Below are positions 1 to 5,050 of a stretch of 5,131 nt of DNA, one piece after another; position 1 is the first letter of the stretch; each line of letters opens with the position of its first letter. Source of the stretch: Streptomyces sp. NRRL WC-3549 (GTDB taxonomy: Bacteria; Actinomycetota; Actinomycetes; Streptomycetales; Streptomycetaceae); contig NZ_KL585385.1 of NCBI RefSeq assembly GCF_000721935.1, forward strand, positions 99,524 to 104,654, in the 5' to 3' direction. Below the pieces are notes generated by a model that saw only the letters and a list, made by a program, of their open reading frames with translations, was not told where the DNA came from and did no database searches. Made by a program: the position numbers and the translations under genes.

Positions 1-250
1 CCGCGCGGGCCGCCATCAGCGGCTCGACGCCCTTGGCACCCGGCCTGCGCTCCCGCTGGGCGCGCAGCCGTGACCGTATCGACAGAGCCGTGGCCAGCAG
101 GACGACGGCGATCGCCGCGAGCACGACGGGTGCGGCGAGGGGCACGCTCGGCAGGGTCCCCAGGGAGTCCCAGAGACGGGCTCCCGCCCAGGACAGCACG
201 CCGGCTCCGGCGAGAAGCCCGGCCAGCAGCCCGAGCCGTAGTTGCTTCAC
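1..250 (-). CDS. DUF3180 family small membrane protein (partial, C-terminus off the left edge)
   Basis: The first 83 residues are visible, starting at the GTG at 250-248 (MKQLRLGLLAG...). Residues about 8-24 and 44-62 are hydrophobic (the second rich in A, V and L), giving two membrane helices, followed by a basic stretch (SIRSRLRAQRERRPGAKGVE) and the start of another segment. This matches the N-terminal half of the DUF3180 proteins that follow folK in Streptomyces, which are about 150-160 residues long with four helices; that is family knowledge from memory. Function is unknown. It lies 121 bp after folK on the same strand and may be read through from it. A GAAGGG at 267-262 is a somewhat distant ribosome site (11 nt). 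The start is supported by the recurrent VKQLRLG opening of the family. Family call fairly sure; the role is not inferable. Confidence 0.8.
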   Translation of the reverse strand, partial: MKQLRLGLLAGLLAGAGVLSWAGARLWDSLGTLPSVPLAAPVVLAAIAVVLLATALSIRSRLRAQRERRPGAKGVEPLMAARA

Positions 251-322
251 CGAGAGTGCCGCCCTTCGCCGTGCCGGTGTCGGTGCCGGGCGTCGCCGTG
301 CCGGACGCCGCCCGCGTCGTCG

Positions 323-340
323 TACCCGGCTTCCCGGGTA
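323..340 (-). terminator. Hairpin downstream of folK (possible terminator or processing site)
   Basis: A perfect 7-bp inverted repeat, TACCCGG / CCGGGTA, with a GAAG tetraloop on the minus strand lies 32 nt after the folK stop. There is no T-tract after it, so it is not a canonical intrinsic terminator. Streptomyces often uses hairpins without a U-tail, so termination, partial attenuation before the DUF3180 gene, or mRNA 3'-end protection are all possible. Confidence 0.45.
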
Positions 341-371
341 GCTGAGAGTCGTGTGCCCTTGAGCCTAACGA

Positions 372-983
372 CTACTCGGGCAGGCGGAGTTCCAGGTCGG
401 CCCGGGGAAGCACACCGTCACCGCCGACGCCGGCCAGCAGCTCGGCGACCGGACCGGAGCCGGGCAGCTGGGCCTCGGGCTCCACGTCGTGCCACGGGGC
501 GAGGACGAAGGCGCGCTCGTGGGCGCGCGGGTGCGGGAGGGTCAGCAGCGGGTCGTCGGAGACGACGTCGGCGTACGACACGATGTCGACGTCCAGGGTC
601 CTGGGCCCCCAGCGCTCCTCGCGGACCCGCTCGAAGGCTTCCTCGATGGCCTGGCCGCGCTCCAGCAGGGAGGAGGGGGGCAGGGTCGTCTTCACGACGA
701 TCACCGCGTTGAAGTACGACGGCTGGGAGCCGGGGTCGACGCCCCAGGGCTCCGTCTCGTACACCGGGGAGACGGCCTTGACCCGGAGGCCCGGGGTGTC
801 CTCCAGGGCGTCGACGGCGCCCTGGAGGGTCTCCAGGCGGTTGCCGAGGTTCGAGCCGAGGGCGATCACGGCCCGTTTGGGGTTCGAGAGGGTGACGTCC
901 GCCGCGTCCACCTGCTCGACGACTGCGGCGGGCACCGGCTGGACGGTCGGGTCGCTCTGCCCCTCGGTGGAAAAAGCGGTCAT
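372..983 (-). CDS. folK: 2-amino-4-hydroxy-6-hydroxymethyldihydropteridine diphosphokinase (HPPK)
   Basis: The product is 203 residues. It transfers pyrophosphate from ATP to 6-hydroxymethyl-7,8-dihydropterin in the cytoplasm, making the substrate of FolP. Visible HPPK motifs are ALGSNLGNR (41-49), YETEPWGV (75-82), the pterin-contacting FNAV (91-94), the family signature RWGPRTLDVDI (124-134) whose D131 and D133 correspond to the two Mg-binding aspartates, and HPRAHERAFVLAPW (151-164). The first ~36 residues (MTAFSTEGQS...) are a low-complexity extension absent from the 159-residue E. coli enzyme; such extensions are usual in actinomycetes. The ATG at 983-981 overlaps the folB stop as ATGA, and GGAG at 993-990 lies 6 nt upstream, which supports this start and translational coupling. 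All key motifs are intact. Confidence 0.97.
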   Translation of the reverse strand: MTAFSTEGQSDPTVQPVPAAVVEQVDAADVTLSNPKRAVIALGSNLGNRLETLQGAVDALEDTPGLRVKAVSPVYETEPWGVDPGSQPSYFNAVIVVKTTLPPSSLLERGQAIEEAFERVREERWGPRTLDVDIVSYADVVSDDPLLTLPHPRAHERAFVLAPWHDVEPEAQLPGSGPVAELLAGVGGDGVLPRADLELRLPE

Positions 984-1339
984 ACTCGGCTCCGGGTGAT
1001 GGTGATGGTCACGTCGTCGAACGGGACGGTGATCGGGGCATCCGGCTTGTGGACGACGACCTCGACCTCCTCGACCCCTCCGTGCTTGAGGCACTGCTGC
1101 GCGATGCGTTCCGCGAGGGTCTCGATCAGGTCGACCGGGTCCCCCTGGACGACGGCGACCACCTCTTCCGCGACCACGCCGTAGTGCACGGTCTTCGTCA
1201 GGTCGTCGGCGGCTGCCGCGGGACGGGTGTCGAGCCCGAGCACCAGGTCCACGATGAAGGTCTGGCCCTCTTCCCGCTCCCGGGGGAAGACACCGTGGTG
1301 CCCGCGGGCCTTGAGGCCGCGCAGCGCGACACGATCCAC
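980..1339 (-). CDS. folB: Dihydroneopterin aldolase
   Basis: The product is 119 residues, the normal family length. It cleaves 7,8-dihydroneopterin to 6-hydroxymethyl-7,8-dihydropterin and glycolaldehyde; family members are homo-octamers of a small alpha/beta tunnel fold. Seen directly: GHHGVFPRERE (13-23), with E21 at the position of a conserved glutamate; HY at 52-53 (Y53 matches the catalytic-site tyrosine); LIETLAERIA (71-80), with E73 the pterin-anchoring glutamate; and HKPDAP (97-102), with K98 the conserved catalytic lysine. The GTG at 1339-1337 (MDRVALRG) was chosen because AGGAG lies 8 nt upstream; the GTG three codons earlier overlaps that Shine-Dalgarno sequence. The gene overlaps folK by 4 bp and so very likely shares its mRNA. 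Upstream lies a 191-bp gap with a possible own promoter. Confidence 0.96.
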   Translation of the reverse strand: MDRVALRGLKARGHHGVFPREREEGQTFIVDLVLGLDTRPAAAADDLTKTVHYGVVAEEVVAVVQGDPVDLIETLAERIAQQCLKHGGVEEVEVVVHKPDAPITVPFDDVTITITRSRV

Positions 1340-1347
1340 GCGAATCA

Positions 1348-1352
1348 CTCCT
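1348..1352 (-). promoter_or_regulatory. Ribosome binding site of folB (decides the start)
   Basis: AGGAG on the minus strand, 8 nt before the GTG at 1339. An in-frame GTG at 1348-1346 sits within or directly against this motif and would have no usable ribosome site, so the later GTG is the better start. Confidence 0.75.
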
Positions 1353-1370
1353 GCTGTAGTCGTCTCCGGT

Positions 1371-1402
1371 GGCACCCGCCCGCGTGCGGGCGGTGGGGTG
1401 CC
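1371..1402 (-). other. GC-rich hairpin in the folB leader / after the NTF2-like gene
   Basis: On the minus strand GGCACCC (1402-1396) and GGGTGCC (1377-1371) are perfect inverted arms, and inside them GCCCGC / GCGGGC (around a short AC centre) can pair too, with a four-base bulge on the 5' side. An alternative register pairs CACCGCCCGC with GCGGGCGGGTG, leaving one bulged G. There is no T-tract. It lies about 130 nt after the NTF2-like stop and ends 19 nt before the folB Shine-Dalgarno, so it could end transcripts from folP or shape the folB leader. Confidence 0.5.
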
Positions 1403-1410
1403 GTCTTTCG

Positions 1411-1439
1411 AATCTACCCGCGGGCACCGACAGAGCCGA
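1411..1439 (-). promoter_or_regulatory. Possible housekeeping promoter for folB-folK
   Basis: TAGATT (1416-1411, minus strand) fits the Streptomyces TANNNT -10 consensus. A weak -35-like TCGGCT (1439-1434) sits 17 bp upstream. Transcription would begin near 1404, giving a leader of about 65 nt that contains the hairpin at 1402-1371. AT-rich hexamers are rare here, which adds some weight, but the -35 matches only half of TTGACA. Confidence 0.4.
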
Positions 1440-1530
1440 CGAGCGGGGGGACGCGGACCGGCCCGGGCGGACCGGTAGGCCCGTATACCCGGTGATCCGG
1501 GAGCCCAATCCCCGCGGACGCGCCGAACGC

Positions 1531-2013
1531 TCAGGAGGGCGTCTCCTCGTCCTCTTCCTCACCGGTTTCCGCCAGTACGGGAGAGCCGTGGTGGGACCAC
1601 AGTCTCCAGCCGTCCGGTGTGTGGCGGAACACGTTGGTGGCGACGACCAGCTGCCCGACGAGCGGGCCGAGTGCGTGGCCCTCCTCGGCCGGGCCGCCGC
1701 TGAGGATGTTCTCGGTGCAGGTCACCAGAGCGGTGTCACCGGTCATGGCGACCCGTACGTCGGTCAGGAAGAACTGGATGTACTCCGTGTTCGCCATGAT
1801 CAGCGCGTAGCTGCGCAGGACCTCGCCCCGCCCCGAGAGGACCGGCCAGCCGGGGTGGACGCAGGAGACCGTGAGGTCCTCGCCCGGCAGCCAGAGCGCC
1901 GACAGCGCGTCGAGGTCACCGCGTTCCACGGCCTCGTAGAAGGCGGTGTTGGCGTCCTCCACGGCCCGGACGTCGGCGGCGGCCGCCTCGTGGTCGTCCC
2001 GCGGGGAACTCAC
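1531..2013 (-). CDS. NTF2-like / SnoaL-type nuclear transport factor 2 family protein, unknown function
   Basis: The product is 160 residues with no signal peptide or membrane helix. It reads as a single NTF2-like alpha+beta cone domain: an N-terminal helical part with AFYEAVERGDLDALSALW (24-41), a strand with VSCVHPGWPVLSGRGEVLRS (49-68), then beta strands FFLTDVRVAMTGDTALVTCTE (81-101) and VVATNVFRHTPDGWRLWSHHGSPV (123-146). The closing W-x-L-W-x-H-H-G-S pattern is typical of the CaMKII-association/SnoaL-like branch. The tail (EETGEEEDEETPS) is strongly acidic. The GTG at 2013-2011 overlaps the folP stop as GTGA, and GAGGGA lies about 5 nt upstream, so it is co-translated with folP. Its place inside the folate cluster suggests a pathway-related or pterin-binding role, but no catalytic residue can be assigned and this is inference only. 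Confidence 0.88.
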   Translation of the reverse strand: MSSPRDDHEAAAADVRAVEDANTAFYEAVERGDLDALSALWLPGEDLTVSCVHPGWPVLSGRGEVLRSYALIMANTEYIQFFLTDVRVAMTGDTALVTCTENILSGGPAEEGHALGPLVGQLVVATNVFRHTPDGWRLWSHHGSPVLAETGEEEDEETPS

Positions 2014-2864
2014 GCGGCTCCCTCGACGGCGCGGACGACCCGCACGGCGTCGGCGGTGGCGCGTACCGCGTGGACCCGGACCGCCCACGCTCCCGCGTGT
2101 GCCGAGAGGGCGGAGACGGCGGCGGTCGCCGCGTCGCGCTCGCGGGCCGGCGGAGGGGTGCCGTCGGCCCCGGCGAGGACCTTGCCGAGGAACCGTTTAC
2201 GGGAGGCGGCGACGAGCAGCGGCCGGCCCAGGTCGTGCAGCCGGTCCAGGCGGGCCACGAGGGCGAGGTCCTGGGCGGCGTTCTTGGCGAAGCCGAGCCC
2301 CGGGTCGATCACCAGGTTCTCCCGGGCCACCCCGCCCTCGACCACGGCGTCCATGCGCGCGCGGAGTTCCGTGACGACTTCGGAGACGACGTCCCCGTAG
2401 ACTGCGCGGCTGTTCATCGACTCGCTGAAACCGCGCCAGTGCATGACGACGAACGGCACCCCGGCGGCGGCGACGACCGGGATCATGTCCGGGTCCGCGA
2501 GGCCGCCGCTCACGTCGTTGACCAGGGTGGCCCCGGCGGCGACCGCCTGCTCGGCGACCTGGGCGCGCATGGTGTCCACGGAGAGGGTGACGCCCTCCGA
2601 GGCCAGACCGCGCACGACGGGGATCACCCGGCGCAGCTCCTCCGAGGCGTCCACCCGGCTGGCGCCCGGGCGCGTCGACTCGCCGCCCACGTCGATCAGG
2701 TCAGCACCCTCGGCCACCAGTTCGAGGCCGTGCTTGATCGCCGCCGTGGTGTCGAACCAGTGGCCGCCGTCGGAGAAGGAGTCGGGCGTCACGTTGACGA
2801 CACCCATGACCGCGCAGCGGTCCCACTCCGGCAGACCCCGCACCCGTCCTCGCAACGTACTCAT
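2010..2864 (-). CDS. folP: Dihydropteroate synthase (DHPS)
   Basis: The product is 284 residues, normal for bacterial DHPS. It condenses 6-hydroxymethyl-7,8-dihydropterin pyrophosphate with p-aminobenzoate to give dihydropteroate, and is the sulfonamide target. The TIM-barrel motifs appear in order: GVVNVTPDSFSDGG (21-34, flexible loop 1 with N24), GGESTRPGA (60-68, loop 2), SVDT (95-98, pterin-site aspartate D97), NDVSGG (116-121), DPGLGFAKN (187-195, D187), SRKRFLG (221-227, K223) and RVHAV (263-267). Loop 1 has none of the insertion seen in the mobile Sul resistance enzymes, so it looks like the ordinary chromosomal, sulfa-sensitive type (inference). The ATG at 2864-2862 lacks a convincing Shine-Dalgarno sequence; a TAGGCT six bases upstream suggests a leaderless mRNA. 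It overlaps the NTF2-like gene by 4 bp. Confidence 0.98.
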   Translation of the reverse strand: MSTLRGRVRGLPEWDRCAVMGVVNVTPDSFSDGGHWFDTTAAIKHGLELVAEGADLIDVGGESTRPGASRVDASEELRRVIPVVRGLASEGVTLSVDTMRAQVAEQAVAAGATLVNDVSGGLADPDMIPVVAAAGVPFVVMHWRGFSESMNSRAVYGDVVSEVVTELRARMDAVVEGGVARENLVIDPGLGFAKNAAQDLALVARLDRLHDLGRPLLVAASRKRFLGKVLAGADGTPPPARERDAATAAVSALSAHAGAWAVRVHAVRATADAVRVVRAVEGAA

Positions 2865-2870
2865 GGGGCC

Positions 2871-2876
2871 AGCCTA
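2871..2876 (-). promoter_or_regulatory. Candidate -10 element of a leaderless folP promoter
   Basis: TAGGCT on the minus strand matches TANNNT and ends six bases before the folP ATG (TAGGCT-GGCCCC-ATG). That spacing would place the transcription start at or next to the A of the start codon, the usual arrangement of leaderless genes in Streptomyces. No clear TTGAC-like -35 is found 16-19 bp upstream, which limits confidence. Confidence 0.45.
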
Positions 2877-3039
2877 AGGGCTGTCCCGTCGTCCCCGGCG
2901 GGTCGTCGCACGGCGTCGGACCCGGTGCGCCGCCGGGCGGCGGGAGGTCCGCGTGGCGCGTGCACACGGGTGTTCCGCCTACGCGACGAGGTGCCGCGGT
3001 CGTCGTCGTACGTCCGGCGGGGAGGGCGGCTCGGTCCCT

Positions 3040-3064
3040 ACGGCCCGGTGCGCGACCAGGCCGT
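3040..3064 (-). terminator. Hairpin starting on the stop codon of the MprF-like gene (likely terminator)
   Basis: As minus-strand RNA, bases 3064-3055 (A of TGA plus CGGCCUGGU) pair with 3049-3040 (ACCGGGCCG plus U), giving a 10-bp stem with one G-U wobble and a 5-base CGCGC loop. The wobble becomes an A-C mismatch on the opposite strand, so the fold favours the minus-strand transcript. No U-tract follows. Its position on the stop codon and before the folP promoter region fits a Streptomyces-type hairpin terminator. Confidence 0.6.
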
Positions 3065-4908
3065 CAGAGGGGCCGGGTCGTGGGGACGCCCTGCTCGCCG
3101 GGGTGCCCGGTGCGATGGCCGCAGGGACGGGGGCGCCGCGGACGGAACGGGCGCGGCGGCGCGAGGCTGACGAAGCCCTCCGCCTGAAGGGCGGCGAGGC
3201 TGATCCGAGGCAGTTCACGGGCCGTGCGGAAGACGACGAACCGGGGCTCCCAGCGGGGCTGGAACTTGGCGTTGAACTTGTACAGCGACTCGATCTGGAA
3301 CCAGCGCGACAGGAAGAGCAGCAGCCCGCGCCAGCAACGCAGCACCGGGCCCGCGCCCAGGCGTTCACCGCGGGCGAGGGCGGAGCGGAACATGGCGAAA
3401 TTCAGTGAGACCCGGGCCACCGAGAGCCGGGGGGCGGCTTGCAGGGACGCGACGATCAGGAGCTCGTTCATGCCGGGGTCGGCCGCGCGGTCCCGTCGCA
3501 TCAGGTCCAGCGAGAGGCCGTCCTCGCCCCACGGGACGAAGTGGAGCACCGCCTTCAGGTCGCCGTACGGGGACGGGTCCTCGTCGGATCCGGCCAGGTG
3601 GGCGGTGGCGATCACGCAGTCCGCGTCGGCCTCGTCGCCGAGCCGGCCGAGCGCCATGGAGAAGCCGCGCTCGGTGTCGGTGCCGCGCCAGTCGGCGGCC
3701 GCCAGGCGGATGCGTTCCAGCTCGGTGGGCCCGATGTCGCGGACACGCCGGACGCGGGTCTCGTAGCCGTTGCGCTCGATGCGCTTCACCATCTGGCGCA
3801 CGTTGCGCATCGCGCGTCCGGCGAGGGAGAAGTCCACGACGTCCACCACCGCCTCGTCGCCGATCTCCAGTGCGGTCAGGCCCGTCTCCCGGGTCCACAC
3901 CTCGCCGCCCCTCTCGCTGCAGCCCATCACCGCCGGGGCCCAGGAGTGCGCCCGGGCCTCGTCCATGAAGCGCTCGATGGCACCCGGCCAGGCCTCCACG
4001 TCGCCGACCGGGTCGCCGCCGGCGAGCATCACACCGGACACCACGCGGTAGCAGACGGCGGCCTTGCCGCTCGGCGAGAAGACCACGCTCTTGTCGCGGC
4101 GGAGCGCGAAGTACCCCAGGGAGTCACGCCCGCCGTGCCGTTCCAGCAGGGACCGCAGCCGTCCCTCGTCGTCCTCGTCGAGCCGGGCGACCGGGTGTTC
4201 GGGCCGGAAGGCGAGGTAGACCGTCGTGACGGCGGTCAGCAGACCGAGGGAGCCCAGGGAGTACGCCACCGTCCGCGAGGCCGCCCCCGTGTAGTCCACG
4301 GGCCCCTCCAGGCCCACGAGGCCGTACAGCACGTGTTGCAGCCGGTCCACGAGGGAGGGGTCGCCCACGACCCGGCCGGGGTGCACGCTGACGACGACCA
4401 GGCCCAGGGCGAGCGAGCCGGCGCCGAGGAGGACGAAGTTGGCCAAGGCGCGCCAGCGGCTCCTCGGGTCCGGGAGTGCGGCGAACTCGGCCCGGTTGCG
4501 TACCAGCAGGAAGCAGAGCGCCAGGGAGAGCAGCACACCGAGGAACGAGTGGCGGTAGGAGAACTGCGCCACCGCGCCCGCGGGCAGCAGCAGGACGGCG
4601 GCGCGCCAGGCCCGCCGCTTGCGCCGCTTGATGCCGTGGGCCAACAGGAGCAGCAGGACGCCCGAACTGAGCGACAGCGCCGCGGCGAAGGGACCGAGCG
4701 CGCCGGGGAGCACCTCGGCCAGGCTGTGCATCCGGCTGTGCCGGAAGCGCGGGAAGACACCGGCGGCGACATCGATCAGGCCGACGGCCGCACAGGCGCT
4801 CCCGACCAGGGCCGGCACCGCGTCGGGACGGGGTCCGCGGAGGATCCTGCGGGGCAGGCTCTGAGGCGGAACCTTTCCTGACTTATCCCTATCTACCGTG
4901 ACAGACAT
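3064..4908 (-). CDS. MprF/LysX-type DUF2156 membrane protein (phosphatidylglycerol lysyltransferase domain)
   Basis: The product is 614 residues. The N-terminal third is hydrophobic, with segments near 31-52, 68-91, 101-115, 120-136, 156-175 and 215-233, some separated by basic loops (KRRKRRAWR, RSRWR). Residues ~240-585 form a DUF2156/GNAT-like domain: SLGYFALRRDKSVVFSPSGK (263-282), SGVMLAGGDPVG (291-302), AMRNVRQMVKRIERNGY (366-382), GFSMALGRLGD (415-425) and LDLMRRDRAADPGMNELLI (467-485). In MprF and mycobacterial LysX this domain moves an aminoacyl group, often lysine, from tRNA to phosphatidylglycerol, reducing negative membrane charge and sensitivity to cationic peptides. It is shorter than the ~840-residue, 14-helix S. 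aureus MprF and lacks the lysyl-tRNA synthetase fused in LysX. The amino acid used cannot be read from sequence. The ATG at 4908 has GGAG at 4924-4921, a long 12-nt spacing. The tail after 585 is R/P-rich and probably disordered. Confidence 0.9.
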   Translation of the reverse strand: MSVTVDRDKSGKVPPQSLPRRILRGPRPDAVPALVGSACAAVGLIDVAAGVFPRFRHSRMHSLAEVLPGALGPFAAALSLSSGVLLLLLAHGIKRRKRRAWRAAVLLLPAGAVAQFSYRHSFLGVLLSLALCFLLVRNRAEFAALPDPRSRWRALANFVLLGAGSLALGLVVVSVHPGRVVGDPSLVDRLQHVLYGLVGLEGPVDYTGAASRTVAYSLGSLGLLTAVTTVYLAFRPEHPVARLDEDDEGRLRSLLERHGGRDSLGYFALRRDKSVVFSPSGKAAVCYRVVSGVMLAGGDPVGDVEAWPGAIERFMDEARAHSWAPAVMGCSERGGEVWTRETGLTALEIGDEAVVDVVDFSLAGRAMRNVRQMVKRIERNGYETRVRRVRDIGPTELERIRLAAADWRGTDTERGFSMALGRLGDEADADCVIATAHLAGSDEDPSPYGDLKAVLHFVPWGEDGLSLDLMRRDRAADPGMNELLIVASLQAAPRLSVARVSLNFAMFRSALARGERLGAGPVLRCWRGLLLFLSRWFQIESLYKFNAKFQPRWEPRFVVFRTARELPRISLAALQAEGFVSLAPPRPFRPRRPRPCGHRTGHPGEQGVPTTRPL

Positions 4909-4976
4909 CGCTTGGTGTGACTCCGCGAGAGATTGCCGGGTCCGTCGGCCGAAACCTACGGACGGTGTGCGTCCTC

Positions 4977-5004
4977 TAGGACGCGGTAGGCGGGGGGCGG
5001 GTTC
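4977..5004 (-). promoter_or_regulatory. Sigma-E-like (ECF) promoter candidate for the MprF-like gene
   Basis: On the minus strand GAAC (5004-5001) is followed after exactly 18 bp by GTCCTA (4982-4977). This resembles ECF promoters of the sigma-E class (AAC-type -35, GTC-type -10). Transcription would begin near 4970, leaving a leader of about 62 nt. From memory, a predicted MprF protein is among the conserved targets of sigma-E, the cell-envelope stress factor of Streptomyces, which fits; whether that target is this orthologue is not shown here. Confidence 0.55.
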
Positions 5005-5016
5005 ATTCCGATGTCT

Positions 5017-5026
5017 GGAAATTTCC
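5017..5026. promoter_or_regulatory. AT-rich 10-bp palindrome in the divergent gap (possible operator)
   Basis: GGAAATTTCC is a perfect palindrome in otherwise very GC-rich DNA. It lies 24 bp before the plus-strand ATG and 12 bp upstream of the sigma-E-like -35 of the minus-strand gene. A further TTCC at 5006-5009 makes a loose inverted repeat TTCC-N7-GGAA with its left half. It could bind a regulator acting on one or both genes; nothing identifies the protein. Confidence 0.35.
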
Positions 5027-5050
5027 TACACAGAGAGCGGCATTCGAACC

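Noticed and set aside
372..1562. A 396-codon minus-strand frame in which folK would have a long N-terminal extension
   Set aside because: The extra ~190 residues are an arginine/proline-rich read of folB and the gap in another frame. The ATG at 983 has a good ribosome site and overlaps the folB stop.
2701..2967. Small minus-strand frame (88 codons) overlapping the folP start
   Set aside because: It is an out-of-frame reading of folP with proline/arginine-rich content and no support.
2951..2976. GGAAC at 2976-2972 (minus strand) as another sigma-E -35 for folP
   Set aside because: No GTC-type -10 follows at 16-19 bp.
2921..3053. CCCGGTGCGC repeated at 2921-2930 and 3044-3053
   Set aside because: A 10-bp GC-only style repeat in this composition is weak; the second copy is part of the terminator hairpin arm and loop.
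2070..3170. A plus-strand open frame (366 codons) opposite folP and running through the gap
   Set aside because: It mirrors folP, crosses the gap and enters the 3' end of the next gene, with no motif or ribosome site; GC-driven lack of stops explains it.
3439..4881. A long plus-strand open frame (480 codons) opposite the MprF-like gene
   Set aside because: It is antisense to a gene with clear domain motifs. Its translation is rich in H, G, R, E and Q without recognisable motifs or hydrophobic core, as expected of the mirror frame in high-GC DNA.
4953..4976. AAC plus GTCCTC on the plus strand as an ECF promoter for the divergent gene
   Set aside because: The spacing is only 15 bp, shorter than the 17-18 bp expected, so it was not called.
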